A DNA stretch of 33,839 bases, taken from assembly GCA_002457065.1 (NCBI GenBank), contig NTKR01000009.1:1-33839 (forward strand), given 5' to 3'. Position 1 is the stretch's first letter; each line of letters starts with the position of its first letter. The translations under genes and the position numbers were made by a program. Of the stretch, positions 32,563 to 33,839 are shown piece after piece. The notes beneath the pieces are model-generated. The model worked only from the letters and a program-made list of their open reading frames with translations, was not told the DNA's origin and ran no database searches. The stretch comes from an alpha proteobacterium MED-G10. Lineage in GTDB: Bacteria > Pseudomonadota > Alphaproteobacteria > Methylaequorales > Methylaequoraceae.

Positions 32563-33383
32563 TGAGTGAAAATCAGAAACATCCTTATCATCTTGTTGAT
32601 CCAAGTCCGTGGCCCTTAGTGACGGCAATGTCATTATTAGTTTTTGCATATGGATTTGTATCCTTAATGCACGACGAAAAAATTGTTGTTTTTTCTATCG
32701 GAGGTATTGCAGTTTTACTATCGAGCTTCTTTTGGTGGAGAGATGTTGTAAATGAATCAGAGGGGGGAAAGTTTCATAATAATGTAGTTCAGATAGGTCT
32801 TAAATATGGTATGATCCTATTTATTGCCTCTGAAGTAATGTTTTTTGCTGCTTGGTTTTGGGCATTTTTTGACGTAGCATTTTATCCAGGTAACGAAAGT
32901 GCAGAACTAATTGGAAGACAAGAATCTATTGGGGGAGTTTTTCCACCCGAAGATATTGAGTTAATCCCTCCATTTGGGATACCACTGTTAAATACTTTTA
33001 TACTCCTAGCTTCTGGCGGAACAGTGACATGGGCGCATCACGCTCTTAGGGTCGGTGATAGAAAAAACTTTTTAGTATTTCTTTTTTTAACCATCCTTCT
33101 TGGTATTATTTTTACAGGCTTCCAAGCTTATGAGTACCAACATGCTACATTTTCAATAGATGAGGGCATATATCCGTCGACCTTTTATATGGCAACTGGC
33201 TTTCATGGTGCACATGTTATTATAGGAACAATATTCTTAATAGTGTGTTTCTTTAGAGGCTTAACTGGACATTTTAAACCAGAAAAACATCTTGGTTTTG
33301 AATTTGCTGCTTGGTATTGGCATTTCGTTGATGTTGTGTGGCTCTTCTTGTTTACGTTCGTATACTGGTGGGCTTCTGTTTAG
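32562..33383 (+). CDS. coxC: Cytochrome c oxidase subunit III
   Basis: Third core subunit of the aa3 oxidase, 273 aa with seven membrane helices; it binds phospholipid and stabilises the active site against turnover inactivation. Signatures: HPYHLVDPSPWPLV at the N-terminus, FFWWRDVVNES, GMILFIASEVMFFAAWFWAF, TGFHGAHVIIGTIFL and EFAAWYWHFVDVVWLFLF near the C-terminus. The ATG overlaps the ctaG stop. The SURF1 gene begins 6 nt downstream. Confidence 0.98.
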   Translation: MSENQKHPYHLVDPSPWPLVTAMSLLVFAYGFVSLMHDEKIVVFSIGGIAVLLSSFFWWRDVVNESEGGKFHNNVVQIGLKYGMILFIASEVMFFAAWFWAFFDVAFYPGNESAELIGRQESIGGVFPPEDIELIPPFGIPLLNTFILLASGGTVTWAHHALRVGDRKNFLVFLFLTILLGIIFTGFQAYEYQHATFSIDEGIYPSTFYMATGFHGAHVIIGTIFLIVCFFRGLTGHFKPEKHLGFEFAAWYWHFVDVVWLFLFTFVYWWASV

Positions 33384-33389
33384 CCTCTA

Positions 33390-33839
33390 ATGACTTTTAA
33401 GTTCAATAACCAAACCTACACATTTAAACCCAGGTTGTTCCCGTTATTTTCCTTTTTAGTGGCACTGACCATCTTGTTAGGACTGTCATATTGGCAAGTA
33501 AAAAGATTGATTTGGAAAACAGAGTTAATTGAACAAAGAGTTACAAGCTTCGAATCTGAACCAATTAGTCTTCTTGACTTAAATAATCCTGAGAACGAAG
33601 AGTTTAAAAGAATAAAAGTTAGGGGGAAGTTGTTAAATGAATTTGAATTCTTTATGCCAGCCCTGAGTAAAAGGGGAAATAATGGTTTTCATATATTAGT
33701 ACCACTAGAGGTAAACTCGAAACTGACTTTAATTTATGACACTGGTTGGGTTCCACTTCAGAAGAAAGAAAGAGAAAAAAGATTAGACAATATAAATGAA
33801 AACGAGCAAGATTTAGTCGCTGTAATTAGATTGCCAGGA
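33390..33839 (+). CDS. SURF1/Shy1-family oxidase assembly protein (partial, truncated by window end)
   Basis: The first 150 codons are open to the window edge. Membrane-anchored assembly factor for heme A insertion into cytochrome oxidase subunit I. Seen here: N-terminal membrane helix (about 16-34), then LSYWQVKRLIWKTELIEQR, matching the family's GxWQlxRxxWKxxLI, then FKRIKVRGKL and YDTGWVPLQKKEREKR, matching the GWVP box. The second membrane helix expected near the C-terminus is outside the window. The start is the ATG at 33390, just after coxC. Placement at the end of a cox operon is typical for alphaproteobacteria. Confidence 0.92.
   Translation, partial: MTFKFNNQTYTFKPRLFPLFSFLVALTILLGLSYWQVKRLIWKTELIEQRVTSFESEPISLLDLNNPENEEFKRIKVRGKLLNEFEFFMPALSKRGNNGFHILVPLEVNSKLTLIYDTGWVPLQKKEREKRLDNINENEQDLVAVIRLPG

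Overview
This window reads as a chromosomal segment of a streamlined, very AT-rich alphaproteobacterium of the marine free-living type (SAR11-like, HIMB59/AEGEAN-169-like or a similar lineage; the sequence alone does not settle which). Support comes from the low GC content, minimal intergenic space, many 1-26 bp gene overlaps, alphaproteobacterial marker families (DUF4170, a DUF3035-type lipoprotein, plant/alphaproteobacterial-type glutamate-cysteine ligase), the ribF-ileS-lspA order and an aa3-type cytochrome oxidase operon with ctaB, ctaG and SURF1. All the genes look like core housekeeping genes. I see no tRNA, rRNA, CRISPR array, insertion sequence, phage gene or attachment site. No gene-free stretch exceeds 300 bases; the longest is 28414-28612 (199 bp, the tldD/coxB divergent region).

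Layout. (1) 1-10430, plus: ribF (3' end only), ileS, lspA, two lipoprotein genes (one unknown, one DUF3035/BamF-like), a pair of M16 peptidase subunits, pgi and mutL. An intrinsic terminator for this unit lies inside the 3' end of the convergent rsmD. (2) 10432-12428, minus: puuD-like amidotransferase, rluB, rsmD. (3) 12467-13277, plus: a cyclophilin-like small protein and tadA. (4) 13278-14543, minus: purD. (5) 14580-16711, plus: xseA and an M23 endopeptidase. (6) 16697-23461, minus: pmbA/tldE, an inositol-monophosphatase/CysQ-family gene, msbA, a DUF374 acyltransferase, waaA and lpxK, a compact lipid A/Kdo assembly and flipping operon. (7) 23521-23706, plus: a lone DUF4170 gene. (8) 23697-24566, minus: ubiA. 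(9) 24676-27008, plus: rsmE, gshA, chorismate mutase. (10) 27010-28413, minus: tldD. (11) 28613 to the end, plus: coxB, coxA, ctaB, a 30-codon membrane micropeptide gene, ctaG, coxC and a truncated SURF1 gene.

Three themes tie the genes together. Envelope biogenesis: LspA sits directly upstream of two of its probable lipoprotein substrates; LpxK, WaaA, the DUF374 acyltransferase and MsbA build and flip lipid A; periplasmic M16 and M23 peptidases act in the same compartment. Respiration: the cox operon carries structural subunits I-III with heme O synthase, the CuB chaperone, SURF1 and a micropeptide, and UbiA supplies ubiquinone. Translation and nucleic-acid upkeep: IleS, RsmD, RluB, RsmE, TadA, MutL and XseA are dispersed among the operons.

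I found no convincing new multi-gene system. The observations most worth a second look are the 30-aa cox-operon micropeptide, the terminator written into rsmD coding sequence, the split-active-site M16 pair, the unknown repeat-bearing lipoprotein behind lspA with a possibly leaderless promoter, the DUF374 acyltransferase in the lipid A operon, and altered motif residues in RsmE.
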